A stretch of DNA of 64,000 bases from Halovenus salina (GCF_026410925.1 NZ_CP112972.1:1240001-1304000); one strand, 5' to 3'. Shown: positions 54,002 to 63,008, counted from the stretch's first letter. Notes: a model not told the origin generated them from the letters alone. A program made the numbers and translations.

Positions 54002-54118
54002 TCACGATGACCCCTCCGTTTCAACGCGGGTGGTCGACCAGTCGACCTCGACGCGCTCGCTCGCTTCAACGTCGTAGAGGGTTGAGGCAGGTACGAACCC
54101 CTGGAAGGATTTACGCAC
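54002..54118 (-). CDS. Tiny protein (38 aa), tentative
   Basis: A GTG at 54118 lies a few bases after a Shine-Dalgarno-like GGAGGTGA inside the end of the preceding HTH gene, whose stop it overlaps. The product starts VRKSFQGFVPASTLYD and is strand-rich. The longer frame upstream overlaps the HTH gene fully and is less likely. It is one of three overlapping minus-strand genes leading to the replication-protein gene. Confidence 0.4.
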   Translation of the reverse strand: MRKSFQGFVPASTLYDVEASERVEVDWSTTRVETEGSS

Positions 54119-54311
54119 CTGCCTCACCTCCGACTTTCTGGCGTGCTCGCGCCAGTAGATTCCCGACAGTGCCCGGTGAGCGGCCGGTCTTACGTGCGTA
54201 CTCTCGTGGGCCGATACCGTCCTGTTCAACGGCTTCGTAGACCTCGCGCTCGGCCTCTGTCAGCTCCGATAGATTCCTTTCGAAGTGGAACAGCGACGAC
54301 TGAAACGTCAT
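54111..54311 (-). CDS. Small helix-turn-helix protein (66 aa)
   Basis: Residues 18-60 (LTEAEREVYEAVEQDGIGPREYARKTGRSPGTVGNLLARARQK) look like a sigma-70 region 4 or LuxR-type helix-turn-helix. The ATG at 54311 overlaps the stop of the upstream gene as ATGA. It is likely a DNA-binding regulator of the early minus-strand operon or of replication. Confidence 0.7.
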   Translation of the reverse strand: MTFQSSLFHFERNLSELTEAEREVYEAVEQDGIGPREYARKTGRSPGTVGNLLARARQKVGGEAGA

Positions 54312-54541
54312 CGCCACTCCCTCCCGAAACACTCCGGATTCTCACAGAGCTCGTAATGCCCCAGGTAGGCAGCGGCCGGGACAGTCGTGTACTCTTTGTC
54401 TGACTGCCGGATCGGGCACGCCGGGCGTGTGTCGTCGCTGTCAGGGTCCGGCCGGTGTAGCGTGTCGGCGTACCGAGACCGATTCCGCACGACAATCTCG
54501 GGAACGTCTTGCTCGACCTCACCGGCGGCCGTTTTACTCAC
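54308..54541 (-). CDS. Small Cys-containing protein (77 aa)
   Basis: The GTG at 54541 follows GGAGGT by 7 bases; another GTG at 54550 is possible. Cys residues in CPIRQ and CENPEC with a His in GHYELC may bind zinc. It is the first gene inside the element next to the tRNA and opens the early operon. The family is not recognised. Confidence 0.6.
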   Translation of the reverse strand: MSKTAAGEVEQDVPEIVVRNRSRYADTLHRPDPDSDDTRPACPIRQSDKEYTTVPAAAYLGHYELCENPECFGREWR

Positions 54542-54710
54542 GGCGACCACCTCCGGCTAACGAAAATCGCCCGACGGTGTGGTAATGTACTTTTAGAAAG
54601 TACAACTCCACATTTTCCAGCCAACTTCTAAATCTCGAATCGGCCGATTTCGGGCACTTTACCCGTCCGAGACAGAAGATTCTACTCGGACAGTAACACG
54701 TCGGAGAACG

Positions 54711-54726
54711 AATGGGCCGACGCGGA
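54711..54726. repeat. Right attachment site (attR core) in the tRNA-Ile 3' end
   Basis: AATGGGCCGACGCGGA covers the tRNA acceptor 3' strand and discriminator. The 14-base core is repeated at 41217-41230, and all 16 bases at 40304-40319. Integration preserves the tRNA gene intact. Confidence 0.85.
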
Positions 54727-54786
54727 TTTGAACCGCGGACCTCCCGGTTATCAGCCGAGCGCTCAACCTAACTGAGCTATCGGCCC
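54713..54786 (-). tRNA. tRNA-Ile(GAU)
   Basis: The reverse complement folds as a full cloverleaf: acceptor GGGCCGA pairs with TCGGCCC, D-stem GCTC/GAGC, anticodon stem CTCGG/CCGGG around the loop CTGATAA (anticodon GAU), and T-stem CGCGG/CCGCG with loop TTCAAAT. Discriminator A is encoded, CCA is not. No intron is seen. The gene is single-copy in the window and serves as target of the provirus. Confidence 0.95.
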
Positions 54787-54837
54787 AACTGAGTGCATCA
54801 ACAGGTACCCGGCAGGCACTGTTAAACGTTACTTTTC

Positions 54838-55350
54838 TCACCGAGAGTCGTCCACATCCTCGAAATCCACGTCACTGGTCGCCTCGAAGCCGTTTTCGTC
54901 GGTTTCGGACCCTTCGGGCTCGGTCGGACCGCCGCCGGGGAACCCACCGACGTAGACGTTGCCGGTGGCGAAGCCGCCGGTCTTGTCGTCGGCGTAGGGG
55001 ACGACGACCCACTTTTTCAGCGCCAGGCGAACGGGGTACCGCGTCAGCGGCAGCACGAGCACGAAGCCGATGGCGTCGGTGACCAGCCCTGGCGTCAGGA
55101 GGAAGGCACCAGCGACCAGGAGCAACGCGCCGTCGAGCAGTTCGTTCGTGGGTGCTTCGCCGCGGGCGGCCTTGCGCTGAATCTTCGCGAGCGTGTGCCG
55201 CCCCTCCAGCCGGACGAGGAAGACACCGAGCAGGGCGGTCAACACGACTAACAGGACGACGAGTTGCCAGCCCAGGACGCCCGTCAAGACGACGAGAAAC
55301 AGCGCATCGAGCAACGGAATCAACAGCAACAACCCGATGAGTCTGAGCAT
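54838..55350 (-). CDS. FxsA family membrane protein
   Basis: A 170-residue protein with FxsA features: IPLLDALFLVVLTGVLGWQ, a helix pair, then LLDGALLLVAGAFLLTPGLVTDAIGF and a charged tail. FxsA in E. coli modulates phage T7 exclusion by the F plasmid, but its basic role is unclear. Start MLRLIGLL is chosen because upstream codons lack family match. It is the first host gene to the right of the tRNA. Confidence 0.82.
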   Translation of the reverse strand: MLRLIGLLLLIPLLDALFLVVLTGVLGWQLVVLLVVLTALLGVFLVRLEGRHTLAKIQRKAARGEAPTNELLDGALLLVAGAFLLTPGLVTDAIGFVLVLPLTRYPVRLALKKWVVVPYADDKTGGFATGNVYVGGFPGGGPTEPEGSETDENGFEATSDVDFEDVDDSR

Positions 55351-55436
55351 ACCGGCTTTTTTCTCCCCGCACCCAAACGCTTTTCGAGAGTGGTCACCGC
55401 CGACAGTATTTTGATAGGCGGCACACCACACCCAAT

Positions 55437-55892
55437 ATGACATCTGGAGGGCTATCAGCCCGGCTCACGCCGCTGTTTGCGGTCGTGACGCTCCCGCTTG
55501 GGATTCTCACGGCGCTGTTCGTCAGTCTGCCGGCCGCGGTGGCCGTCTTCGTCATCGGCTGGCTGTTGCTCACACCTGCTTCTGCCGTCCTGTTTGGCCC
55601 ACCAGAGGCGGGACCAGCGTGGGCCGATGACGAAGTCAGCGACGTGGTCGAACAGGAGATGGCAGCGGCAATGGACGACGCCGACACGAACACGTCGACA
55701 GACCCAGTCGAGGAACTGCGCGAGCGCTACGCGCAAGGCGAAATAGACGAAGTCGAACTCGAACGCCGCCTGGATGCACTACTGGAGACTGAAGACGTGA
55801 CAGGAGACGACACAGAGCGAATTAAGCGGGCGGTCGAGAACCTCGACACCGAGTCCTCGACGGGGGACGAGTTGCTGACCGACCGCGAGTGA
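55437..55892 (+). CDS. SHOCT-domain membrane protein
   Basis: The 151-residue product has two N-terminal helices (about residues 10-32 and 35-55), an acidic linker, and a SHOCT motif (DPVEELRERYAQGEIDEVELERRLDALL), the short C-terminal oligomerisation motif. The function is unknown. Its stop abuts the convergent PAC2 gene. Confidence 0.8.
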   Translation: MTSGGLSARLTPLFAVVTLPLGILTALFVSLPAAVAVFVIGWLLLTPASAVLFGPPEAGPAWADDEVSDVVEQEMAAAMDDADTNTSTDPVEELRERYAQGEIDEVELERRLDALLETEDVTGDDTERIKRAVENLDTESSTGDELLTDRE

Positions 55893-56627
55893 CTACTGGT
55901 ACATACCCAGGGGTTGGGCCTGCGTGCTCTCCTCGTTTGCCTGGTTCATCTGTTTTGCGAGCTTCTCGCGTGCGCTTGCAATCTCTTCGGCCTGGTCAAC
56001 CAGCTTGTCGGTACTAATCTCGATGTCGGCAAACGGTTCGATGGCGTCAACGAGGATTACCCGCGCCGACTCGGGGTCAGGGAACTGGCGATTAGCCTGG
56101 ACGACGAGGCCAACGGCGTCCATCCCCTGCTCGCATGCCTCGGCGAACAGCGCGCCGGTCGGTCCGGTCACCATTCCGTTTTCAGTTGGTGTCGGAATCT
56201 CGTGTGTGTCGAGCATGTCGAGGCCGTCACCACACCCCATTCCGTACAGTTCGGGGCGTCCGTCTTTCTCCTCGGGAAGCCCGCTCAACAGTACCGGCGT
56301 CGCGTTCTCCTCGGCGAACCAGCCGGTCAGACAGTCGGCGAACTCGGGCGCAGCCTGTGGCGAGACCGGCACGTCGCTCTGGAGGACGAACAAGTTGCGT
56401 TCCTCGTCACCATAGATACGAACGGGCGGGCGTACCTCTTGCTCCCCGTCGCTGTACACCGCAACGCGGGGCAGTCCGTCGCAGTGACAAGAAGCGTAGT
56501 AGGTCATATCGAACGTCTCGACGAGGTGGTCGGCCGCAATCTTGCCGACTAACCCGACACCAGGGAGTCCTTCGACAAGTATCGGTTCTGTCAGACCCAG
56601 GTCGGTGTGTGTCTCGATGTGTGCCAT
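55893..56627 (-). CDS. PAC2-family protein (proteasome assembly chaperone-like)
   Basis: The 244-residue protein has the family opening PILVEGLPGVGLVGKIAADHLVE and the later CGDGLDML/ATGALFAEACEQGMDAVGLVVQAN stretch. Archaeal PAC2 proteins are related to eukaryotic proteasome assembly chaperone 2, and a role in proteasome assembly is possible but not proven. The C-terminus is helical and charged. Start MAHIETHTD is chosen over a long upstream extension lacking homology. Confidence 0.82.
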   Translation of the reverse strand: MAHIETHTDLGLTEPILVEGLPGVGLVGKIAADHLVETFDMTYYASCHCDGLPRVAVYSDGEQEVRPPVRIYGDEERNLFVLQSDVPVSPQAAPEFADCLTGWFAEENATPVLLSGLPEEKDGRPELYGMGCGDGLDMLDTHEIPTPTENGMVTGPTGALFAEACEQGMDAVGLVVQANRQFPDPESARVILVDAIEPFADIEISTDKLVDQAEEIASAREKLAKQMNQANEESTQAQPLGMYQ

Positions 56628-56671
56628 ATTTCGACCGACGACTGCCGGCAACTTAATACTCTGCGTCGACG

Positions 56672-57121
56672 CTAACCCCCTGCGGCTGAGCTGGTGTGTC
56701 GAACAGCAGCGACAGCGAGAATCCGCCAGGGCGCGAGCACGACAAGCCCGAAAATGACGTTTACGACGACGAACACCGGTCCAGCACCCCCGGGGAACAG
56801 CTGTGTCCCACGGATGAGTGCCCCCACGAAGGCGATGACAGCCCAGCCTGGGAGGAGAATTGTCAGCGTCTGGCCGTAGCTTCGCAGGGTCTGGCTCCGG
56901 TACAGCCCGATGAGAGGCGCGATAGCGAGCCACGCAATCAGAAACGGCGCGAGCGTCTCGGCTGTGTGAACTGGAACCTCCCAGGCACGGAGATTGTGGG
57001 CGTACAGCCCCCACGTGATGAACAGGAGCAACCCGAACAGGTCCCCGAGGAAGACGAGCGCGGCCGCGGGTGAAGCCGGTAACCCTGGCCTGACACCGAG
57101 TGTGCGGACGTGACGAAGCAT
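56672..57121 (-). CDS. DUF3054 membrane protein
   Basis: The 149-residue protein has four helices and the family pattern FLGDLFGLLLFITWGLYAHN near the N-terminus, then APFLIAWLAIAPLIGLY and a C-terminal VNVIFGLVVLAPWR. The function is unknown. It lies 44 bases upstream of PAC2 on the same strand. Confidence 0.8.
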   Translation of the reverse strand: MLRHVRTLGVRPGLPASPAAALVFLGDLFGLLLFITWGLYAHNLRAWEVPVHTAETLAPFLIAWLAIAPLIGLYRSQTLRSYGQTLTILLPGWAVIAFVGALIRGTQLFPGGAGPVFVVVNVIFGLVVLAPWRILAVAAVRHTSSAAGG

Positions 57122-57173
57122 CGTCGATATCTACTCAGGAGTCGACACGTATCAGTCTCACTCTATCGAGGCG

Positions 57174-58127
57174 CTACCGCGGCCTGAGACGGCTGACCTG
57201 CTGGGATGGAGTGACCTCGCCCTCGTCGAGCAGTCGGTCGATTCGTTCGCTGATGGGTGGGTGCGTCGACAGCCGTCGGTCGCGCTGTTCGGTTTGTTCG
57301 TCGTGGATATACAGCAAGGATAGCAGCCCCTGACGCGGCGTCGTTGCGCGGTGGATTTTCGCCAGCGCCCCGGCAAGCGCTCTCGGATTGCCCGTGAGCG
57401 CGGCTGCGCGTTCGTCTGCGGCGAACTCCTGACGGCGCGAGTAGGCGAGAAAGCCGAGCGCGAAGACGGAGAACAACACCCCGAGACCGAGGATCACCAC
57501 CTGCCTGACATACCCCGCGAGCCCAAAGCGCGAGCGACCCGGCTCGCCAGCTATCCACGCCCCGCCTCGTTCGACACCGGCGAGCAGAACGATTGCGGGG
57601 AACAGCAACACCGAGATGGCTCCGACGAGGAGGCGCGCCCCAGTGAGTCCAAGCGTGTTCCAGAGGGTGTCGAGCCGTTCCATGTGTGCGATTTCGTGTG
57701 CCAGAATCCCTTCGAGTTCGTCCATGGTGAGTAGCTCGAACAGCCGCCGGTCGAGGACAACGACTCCTGTCTTCGGGCCGCCAATCGAGAGCGCGTTGGG
57801 CGCGCCTAAGTCGGCGAGCAACAGCGTCGGTTGGTTGGCCTGTGCGTCGAGACAGAGGCGTTCAAGCCGGCGGTACACCTCTGGCGCGCGCTCGACCGGT
57901 ATCTCGGTCGCGTCGAGACTGGCGACGAGACGGACCGTCCCGATTCGATATCCTGCGTATCCCACGACGACGACCATACCCAGAAAAACAACAACGATCG
58001 TGACTAGCCCGGGAGGGTCGGCAAGAACCCACTGGATCACGATGAACCAGGCGACAGCGACCGCCGCGTAGACCGAAAGGACCGCGATGCCAGCTGCAAC
58101 CATGGCGACCCGTCCCAGCAGTCCCAT
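57174..58127 (-). CDS. htpX: M48-family zinc metalloprotease (HtpX-like)
   Basis: The 317-residue membrane protease has two N-terminal helices, then the catalytic HEIAHM zinc motif (HExxH) and a downstream Glu in RRQEFAADERAA as third ligand. Two more helices lie between them. It degrades damaged membrane proteins from the cytoplasmic side. ATG at 58127 is chosen over an upstream ATG because it gives the family start MGLLGRV. Confidence 0.88.
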   Translation of the reverse strand: MGLLGRVAMVAAGIAVLSVYAAVAVAWFIVIQWVLADPPGLVTIVVVFLGMVVVVGYAGYRIGTVRLVASLDATEIPVERAPEVYRRLERLCLDAQANQPTLLLADLGAPNALSIGGPKTGVVVLDRRLFELLTMDELEGILAHEIAHMERLDTLWNTLGLTGARLLVGAISVLLFPAIVLLAGVERGGAWIAGEPGRSRFGLAGYVRQVVILGLGVLFSVFALGFLAYSRRQEFAADERAAALTGNPRALAGALAKIHRATTPRQGLLSLLYIHDEQTEQRDRRLSTHPPISERIDRLLDEGEVTPSQQVSRLRPR

Positions 58128-58226
58128 ATGGCTACTTTGCCCACGGCACACAAAACCGCTTAGGTCCCGGTCGCCCGCACTCTTATAACGGGAGACGTCG
58201 AAAACGACCTACAGGCGACTGGTGAC

Positions 58227-59309
58227 ATGTCCGAGGAGGATCCCAGCCCATCAGGGCCCGACGAGCAACGACCGAGCCGTCATGAGGAGCTGCTGGCGGC
58301 GCTAGGAGAGCCGGTCTGCTCGTTCGACACGGGCGGGCAGATCGACTACGCCAACGCGGCATTCGAGCGCGAGTCGGGATACGCGCTGGATCAGGCCGAG
58401 GACCGGCCGCTGACTCTTGTAGTCGATGACAGCGATGCACAAAATCTTCTGTCGGCCGTCGACGAGATTCAGTCGGCAGGGGCACCACGGCAGACCGTCG
58501 AAGCGACGCTTCGTACACAGGATGGGGAGACGAAGCCGGTCGAGTGTACGGTGTCCGTTGTCGGTGACGACCTGGCTGTGATGGTCCTTCACGATATTAC
58601 CACACACAAGGCACGAGAGCAGCGTCTCTCGAAGTTCGCGAGCGTCGTCAGCCACGACCTGCGCAACCCACTCGATGTCGCACTCGGGCGCGCCGAAATG
58701 TTACCCGAAATAGCCGACGTGAGCGAAGAGAACCACGCGCATCTTGAAGAGATATACGACTCCCTCACCCACATGGAACAGCTCATCCAGGACGTGCTGA
58801 CACTGTCACAAGAGGCCCACGAGAGCGCCGAGACCGAACCCCTCGAGCTGGCGGCGGTCGCCAGGGACGCCTGGGAGAATGTTGCGACCGGTGAGGCGAC
58901 GCTGACGGTTCGGACCGATGTCACGGTGCTCGCACACAGGACCCGGCTGCTCAGGCTCTTCGAGAACCTATTTCGAAACGCCGTCGAACACGGGAGACAG
59001 ACCAACGGAGAACCCGCCGACGAGAACGGCGACCCCCTCGGCGTCGAGGTGGAAACAGTCGACGACGGTGATTCGGTGGGATTCGCCGTCGTTGACGACG
59101 GCCCCGGTATCGACGCGACCGACCAAGAACACCTGTTCGAGGGTGGGTACACCACGGCAGACGACGGGACGGGACTTGGACTCACCATCGTCGAAGAGAT
59201 TGCCGATAGCCACGGCTGGACGGTACAGGTCGGAGAAGCCGAGGAGTCGGGTGCTCGATTCGAGGTGATTGGTGTCACGGTCGCTCGCGGCAACGATTCG
59301 AAAGCTTGA
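58227..59309 (+). CDS. PAS-domain histidine kinase
   Basis: The 360-residue cytoplasmic kinase has a PAS domain at about residues 18-118 (PVCSFDTGGQIDYANAAFERESGY), then a HisKA domain with VVSHDLRNPLDVALG (phospho-His near 143), and an ATPase domain with NLFRNAVEHG, VDDGPGI and TGLGLTIV boxes. No membrane helix is seen, so it senses an internal signal. No response regulator gene is adjacent; cognate partner unknown. Confidence 0.9.
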   Translation: MSEEDPSPSGPDEQRPSRHEELLAALGEPVCSFDTGGQIDYANAAFERESGYALDQAEDRPLTLVVDDSDAQNLLSAVDEIQSAGAPRQTVEATLRTQDGETKPVECTVSVVGDDLAVMVLHDITTHKAREQRLSKFASVVSHDLRNPLDVALGRAEMLPEIADVSEENHAHLEEIYDSLTHMEQLIQDVLTLSQEAHESAETEPLELAAVARDAWENVATGEATLTVRTDVTVLAHRTRLLRLFENLFRNAVEHGRQTNGEPADENGDPLGVEVETVDDGDSVGFAVVDDGPGIDATDQEHLFEGGYTTADDGTGLGLTIVEEIADSHGWTVQVGEAEESGARFEVIGVTVARGNDSKA

Positions 59310-59336
59310 GAAGTGTCTATGTCGGTATATTTGGGT

Positions 59337-59621
59337 ATGGAACTTCGGGTCATCGACAAGCAGGAGAACGAGCTCTCTATCGAGATTGCCGGCGAGGACC
59401 ACACGTTCATGAACGTCCTCAAGGGAACGCTGCTGGAAACCGACGGCATTACCGCAGCAACCTACGACGTAAACCCAGAACAGTCCGGTGGCCAGACCGA
59501 CCCTGTTCTGACGATTAAGACCGAGGGGGGTGTCGACGCCCTCGACGCCCTCGAAACGGGCGCAGAGGAGGTCATCGAGAAAACGACCGACTTCCAGGAA
59601 GCCTACGACGCCGCAGTCTAA
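59337..59621 (+). CDS. rpoL: RNA polymerase subunit L
   Basis: The 94-residue archaeal RpoL (homologue of eukaryotic Rpb11/AC19) has the family core [15 protein letters not shown] followed by the strand AATYDVN and [10 protein letters not shown]. It dimerises with RpoD in polymerase assembly. The ATG at 59337 is chosen over upstream ATGs because the family starts with ELRVIDK. Confidence 0.92.
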   Translation: MELRVIDKQENELSIEIAGEDHTFMNVLKGTLLETDGITAATYDVNPEQSGGQTDPVLTIKTEGGVDALDALETGAEEVIEKTTDFQEAYDAAV

Positions 59622-59625
59622 TTGT

Positions 59626-60459
59626 TCACGCCGCACAGACGAACTGGCCGAGATACAGCCGTCCGTCGACAGTATGAATGTCGACGCCGACGGCGTTTGC
59701 TGACTGCGTGGGTTCGAATCCGCGCTCAGCCACCGCAGTTGCGAGCCGCTCGCCTAGCTCTTGGGCAGTCCCGTCGTCGATAGATAACTGCTCGTCGCTG
59801 AACGTTATCGGCGTTCCGCGCTGGCATTCTTCTCCGAGGAACTCGCTCACCTGCTGGTCTGCGGGGAGACTCCCGTTGGCGAGTAGCGTCTTGACGAGGC
59901 GTTGGTTGTAGAACGTCGCCACCTTGTCGAGGTGGTCACTTCGGTCGAGTTGTGGACCGCCAGCCGCGTCGAGTTCGTCGTTCAACGTCGCCACGTAGGC
60001 AGATTCCACGTCGGCGAGAGAAACAGTGCCAGCCGACGTCGCGTTCCCGGGCACACCGTCGACATCCGGGATACCACCCTGGTCGAATCCGGGGATATCG
60101 AGCACCCCAACGAAACCGAGCACGACGACGCTTGCAACAGCAAGTGTCACGCCGAGCGCGAGGATATACCGGGGCGTGGCAAGGTCGAGATACCCCGGCG
60201 CAGACAGTTCGGACTCGTCAACATGTTGGCGCTGTTTCTCTAGGGTGGGGTTGCCACACCGGCTACACGGCGGCGCGTGTTTGGGGTGTTCCCGGCCACA
60301 GTCGGGACAGACCCAGACGATTGTCGCCTCCTGGCTGCCCTCCTCGGACAGGTCAGTCTGGCGAACGACCGCCTTCTCGAACTGGCCGTGGCCGCAGTTG
60401 TCACAGGGCGGGTCGTCTTCCTCGTGGGGTTTGCCACACCACTCGCACCGCCATTCCAT
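59626..60459 (-). CDS. Double zinc-ribbon membrane protein with CAP-like exterior
   Basis: Residues 1-75 have two zinc ribbons (CEWCG...CDNCG and CPDCG...CSRCG). A membrane helix at about 95-118 (YILALGVTLAVASVVVLGFVG) follows, and then an exterior domain of 150 residues with TLNDELDAAGGPQLDRSDHLDKVATFYNQRLV, which recalls the start of CAP/SCP domains. The function is unknown. It is convergent with rpoL, with 4 bases between the stops. Confidence 0.75.
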   Translation of the reverse strand: MEWRCEWCGKPHEEDDPPCDNCGHGQFEKAVVRQTDLSEEGSQEATIVWVCPDCGREHPKHAPPCSRCGNPTLEKQRQHVDESELSAPGYLDLATPRYILALGVTLAVASVVVLGFVGVLDIPGFDQGGIPDVDGVPGNATSAGTVSLADVESAYVATLNDELDAAGGPQLDRSDHLDKVATFYNQRLVKTLLANGSLPADQQVSEFLGEECQRGTPITFSDEQLSIDDGTAQELGERLATAVAERGFEPTQSANAVGVDIHTVDGRLYLGQFVCAA

Positions 60460-60561
60460 TGGGTTGAGCTAGGGAAGTTCACTCTAAAAGGCTGGCGTTC
60501 CGGCGGGTGTATTTCCGTCTGAGACAGAGGGCAGTGGCGCTGTACCAGGACAGGAGACCAG

Positions 60562-61377
60562 TTACAGCCGGACGGGAACGCCACGTTCGTCGAGGTACTG
60601 TTTGACCTCGCCGATAGAGTACTCGCCGAAGTGGAAGATAGAAGCCGCGAGCGCGGCGTCGGCGTCGGCCTCGGTGAACACCTCGTAGGCGTCTTCGGGA
60701 CCACCACAGCCTGAGGAGGCGATGACGGGCGTCGACACGGCGTCACAGACCGCGTTCATCAGCGGGATGTCGTAGCCGTCTTTGGTGCCGTCGGCGTCGA
60801 TGGAGTTGACGAAGAGTTCGCCCGCGCCGCGGGCTTCCGCCTCGCCGGCCCACTCGACAGCGTCGATACCGGTACCCTCGCGCCCGCCTTTGACGGTGCA
60901 CTCGAACCAGCAGGACTCGCCGTCGACCTCGACGTAGTGTTCGCCCTCCTCATCGAACCGGCGGCGCGCGTCCACCGAGATGACAATACACTGGCTACCG
61001 AAAGCTGACGCCCCCGCCTCGATGAGGTCCGGGTTTTCGAGTGCGCCGGTGTTTATCGACACTTTGTCCGCCCCGGCCCGCAGGGTCTCTTTGATGTCCT
61101 CGCGGGTCCGGATGCCGCCGCCGACGGTTAGCGGGATGAACACCTCGTCGGCAACTGCCCGGACCGTATCGAGCATCGTCTCCCGACCTTCCGCCGAGGC
61201 CGTGATGTCGAGGAAAACGAACTCGTCGGCACCGGCCTCGTTGTACCGCTTTGCCATCTCGACGGGGTCGCCCGTGTACTCCAGGTCCTCGAAGTTGACT
61301 CCCGTGTACACCGCCGGATTGCCGTCGTCGTCGACATCGACATCGATACAGGGGATGATGCGTTTTGTGAGTGTCAT
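60562..61377 (-). CDS. hisF: Imidazole glycerol phosphate synthase subunit HisF
   Basis: The 271-residue cyclase makes IGP and AICAR in histidine synthesis. It starts [12 protein letters not shown] with the catalytic Asp near residue 11; the second catalytic Asp is in [10 protein letters not shown]. Phosphate-binding loops are FLDITAS, GGGIRT and ASSGCGG. The amidotransferase partner gene hisH is not in the window. Confidence 0.93.
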   Translation of the reverse strand: MTLTKRIIPCIDVDVDDDGNPAVYTGVNFEDLEYTGDPVEMAKRYNEAGADEFVFLDITASAEGRETMLDTVRAVADEVFIPLTVGGGIRTREDIKETLRAGADKVSINTGALENPDLIEAGASAFGSQCIVISVDARRRFDEEGEHYVEVDGESCWFECTVKGGREGTGIDAVEWAGEAEARGAGELFVNSIDADGTKDGYDIPLMNAVCDAVSTPVIASSGCGGPEDAYEVFTEADADAALAASIFHFGEYSIGEVKQYLDERGVPVRL

Positions 61378-61507
61378 GCGAAGGGGGTCTCGTGCCCGAA
61401 TCTTTCGGGTGACTCCACGTAGACCTTTCTATCACACACCTGGCAGCTGGAGCAGACAGATTCCCCGTTCCCGAACGTTTAATTGCGCGCCGTTTCGGGA
61501 TATGTGT

Positions 61508-62260
61508 ATGTCAACAAGCACGGTCCGTGGAACAGTCAAAGGGTTAGCACACCGGGCGAACCCTGCCTTTGCCGGCGGCGTCGTCGCCGTCGCTATCCTG
61601 GCACTGGGCTATGCTCATACGGTCGCATCGCTCGAACAGCACACATACGTCCACGTCATGGCGGGCGTTCTCTGGACGGGCATCGACATCTTCATGGGCG
61701 CGGTACTGGGGCCGGTTGTTGGCGGGCTCGACGACGAGGAGAGCGCGGCGATTTTCAGTCGACTTACGCCGAAGACCACGTTTCTGCTCCCGTCGCTTGC
61801 CTTTGTGACCATCGCGACGGGCATCACGCTCTCGACCAGACTTGGGCTGTTCGAACACGCCGAACCCTGGCTGGCGCTGTTTACCGCGGTCAATCTGATT
61901 CCGATCGTGCTGTTGCTGGGGTGGCGACTCGACGCCTGGGACGACCGGCGCTGGCAGACTCTCTTCGCTGTCGTAACCGTTGCCTCGCTGGCCTGGGTCG
62001 GGCTGACCATCGGCGAGTTCGAGATGACCAACCACGCTATCGCTGTCGCTCTCGGGTTGGTGACAATTCTCTCGGTCCAGGGCTTTGGCTTCTTGTTGCC
62101 CGGTGAGTTGCGGATGTACCGGGAGATGACCTCCGCGAACCCGGACCCCGGTATCATCAGCAGTATCGGGAAACAGAACGCCATGCTCGGCGGCGTCCAG
62201 GGCGTCGTCCAGTTGTTGCTCGTCGCCGTGATGGTCTCGATCCGCTACGGCGGCTTCTAG
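61508..62260 (+). CDS. Membrane protein, CopD/DUF2269-like
   Basis: The 250-residue protein has about seven helices. The segment YVHVMAGVLWTGIDIFMGAVLGP is characteristic of this membrane family, and conserved His and Trp residues could bind heme or metal. ATG at 61508 is preferred, 61502 is possible. The gene is divergent from hisF, with the intervening 130 bases likely holding both promoters. The function is unknown. Confidence 0.7.
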   Translation: MSTSTVRGTVKGLAHRANPAFAGGVVAVAILALGYAHTVASLEQHTYVHVMAGVLWTGIDIFMGAVLGPVVGGLDDEESAAIFSRLTPKTTFLLPSLAFVTIATGITLSTRLGLFEHAEPWLALFTAVNLIPIVLLLGWRLDAWDDRRWQTLFAVVTVASLAWVGLTIGEFEMTNHAIAVALGLVTILSVQGFGFLLPGELRMYREMTSANPDPGIISSIGKQNAMLGGVQGVVQLLLVAVMVSIRYGGF

Positions 62261-62379
62261 CTTGTGTCCGTTGCTGGCCTTGCTCGGAGGGCAGCGTGAG
62301 AGTGCGATCGTTTCGGTGTTGCCGACCGAAATAAACGGCAGGCCACCGTCCGTGGAGGGTTCGGACAGACGCGGTCGTC

Positions 62380-62940
62380 TCAGGTGTGCTCAGTTGACCA
62401 CAGATGTACGACGACGCCGCCGGACCCGCCGAAGACAAGCGGGTAGGCGATGCCAGCCAAGAGCACGGCCTCCGTGGGGTCGAGCGCGACGAAGGCGAAC
62501 TCAGCACTGCCCGCGAGCGTCGCCAGCACGACCACTACAGCCGGGGCGTAGCCGAGCACCAGGGCGGCCCCCTGGACTGCTGCCTTCTGGCGGGACACGT
62601 CCGACTCAACCACGCGACGGGCCGACCAGCAGAGCACGACCGGTGGGAGGAGGTAGTAAGCCACCAGCGGGACCACCCCGACGCCAGCGACACCCATCAC
62701 GACCCCGTCGGTGACCCCGGCGTGTGCGCTCAGGAAGTCCCCGAGCGTTCCGAGAAACAGCGTCTCTAGACCGACGCCGGGCACGGTCACGTGTGCCGTC
62801 GAGACCACGTGAACTCCCAGAAAGAGCACGACTCCCGCGTAGGTGCCGAGAGCGGCGACGAAACCGTATCCCGCCGCTCGTAGCGGGACCGCTCGTCTGC
62901 GCTCTGCGTGCGAGCGGTCGCCTCTCTCGTGTGGCTGCAT
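62380..62940 (-). CDS. Membrane protein (186 aa)
   Basis: Five hydrophobic helices follow an Arg/His-rich N-terminus (MQPHERGDRSHAERRRAV). The composition is Gly/Val/Ala-rich with host codon use. The family is not recognised; a transport or stress role cannot be argued. Confidence 0.65.
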   Translation of the reverse strand: MQPHERGDRSHAERRRAVPLRAAGYGFVAALGTYAGVVLFLGVHVVSTAHVTVPGVGLETLFLGTLGDFLSAHAGVTDGVVMGVAGVGVVPLVAYYLLPPVVLCWSARRVVESDVSRQKAAVQGAALVLGYAPAVVVVLATLAGSAEFAFVALDPTEAVLLAGIAYPLVFGGSGGVVVHLWSTEHT

Positions 62941-63008
62941 ATCCACCGTTCAGGAATCACCGCTGATAAACGCTCGGAGCCGCCGCCTCGCCGAACAGTC
63001 GGTTCCGG

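Larger units (their letters stand above)
41217..54726. mobile_element. Pleolipovirus-like provirus integrated in tRNA-Ile
   Basis: The element is bounded by identical 14-bp copies of the tRNA-Ile 3' end. It carries, left to right: integrase and zinc protein (minus), control region, phiH1-type repressor, AT-rich cargo, small conserved protein, PH-like membrane protein, then the plus-strand block zinc protein, VP3-like, surface protein, spike, two conserved membrane proteins and VP8-like NTPase, followed by a small membrane protein, a hairpin cluster, and a minus-strand block with the replication-protein candidate and three tiny genes. The virion block order VP3, spike, ORF6, ORF7, VP8 is that of Pleolipoviridae. 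No tail, capsid, portal or terminase genes are seen, as expected for these membrane-vesicle viruses. All frames look intact. Confidence 0.82.

Noticed and set aside
54119..54229. Longer 75-codon reading of the tiny minus-strand gene
   Set aside because: Would overlap the helix-turn-helix gene almost fully; a Shine-Dalgarno-like site supports the short GTG start at 54118 instead.
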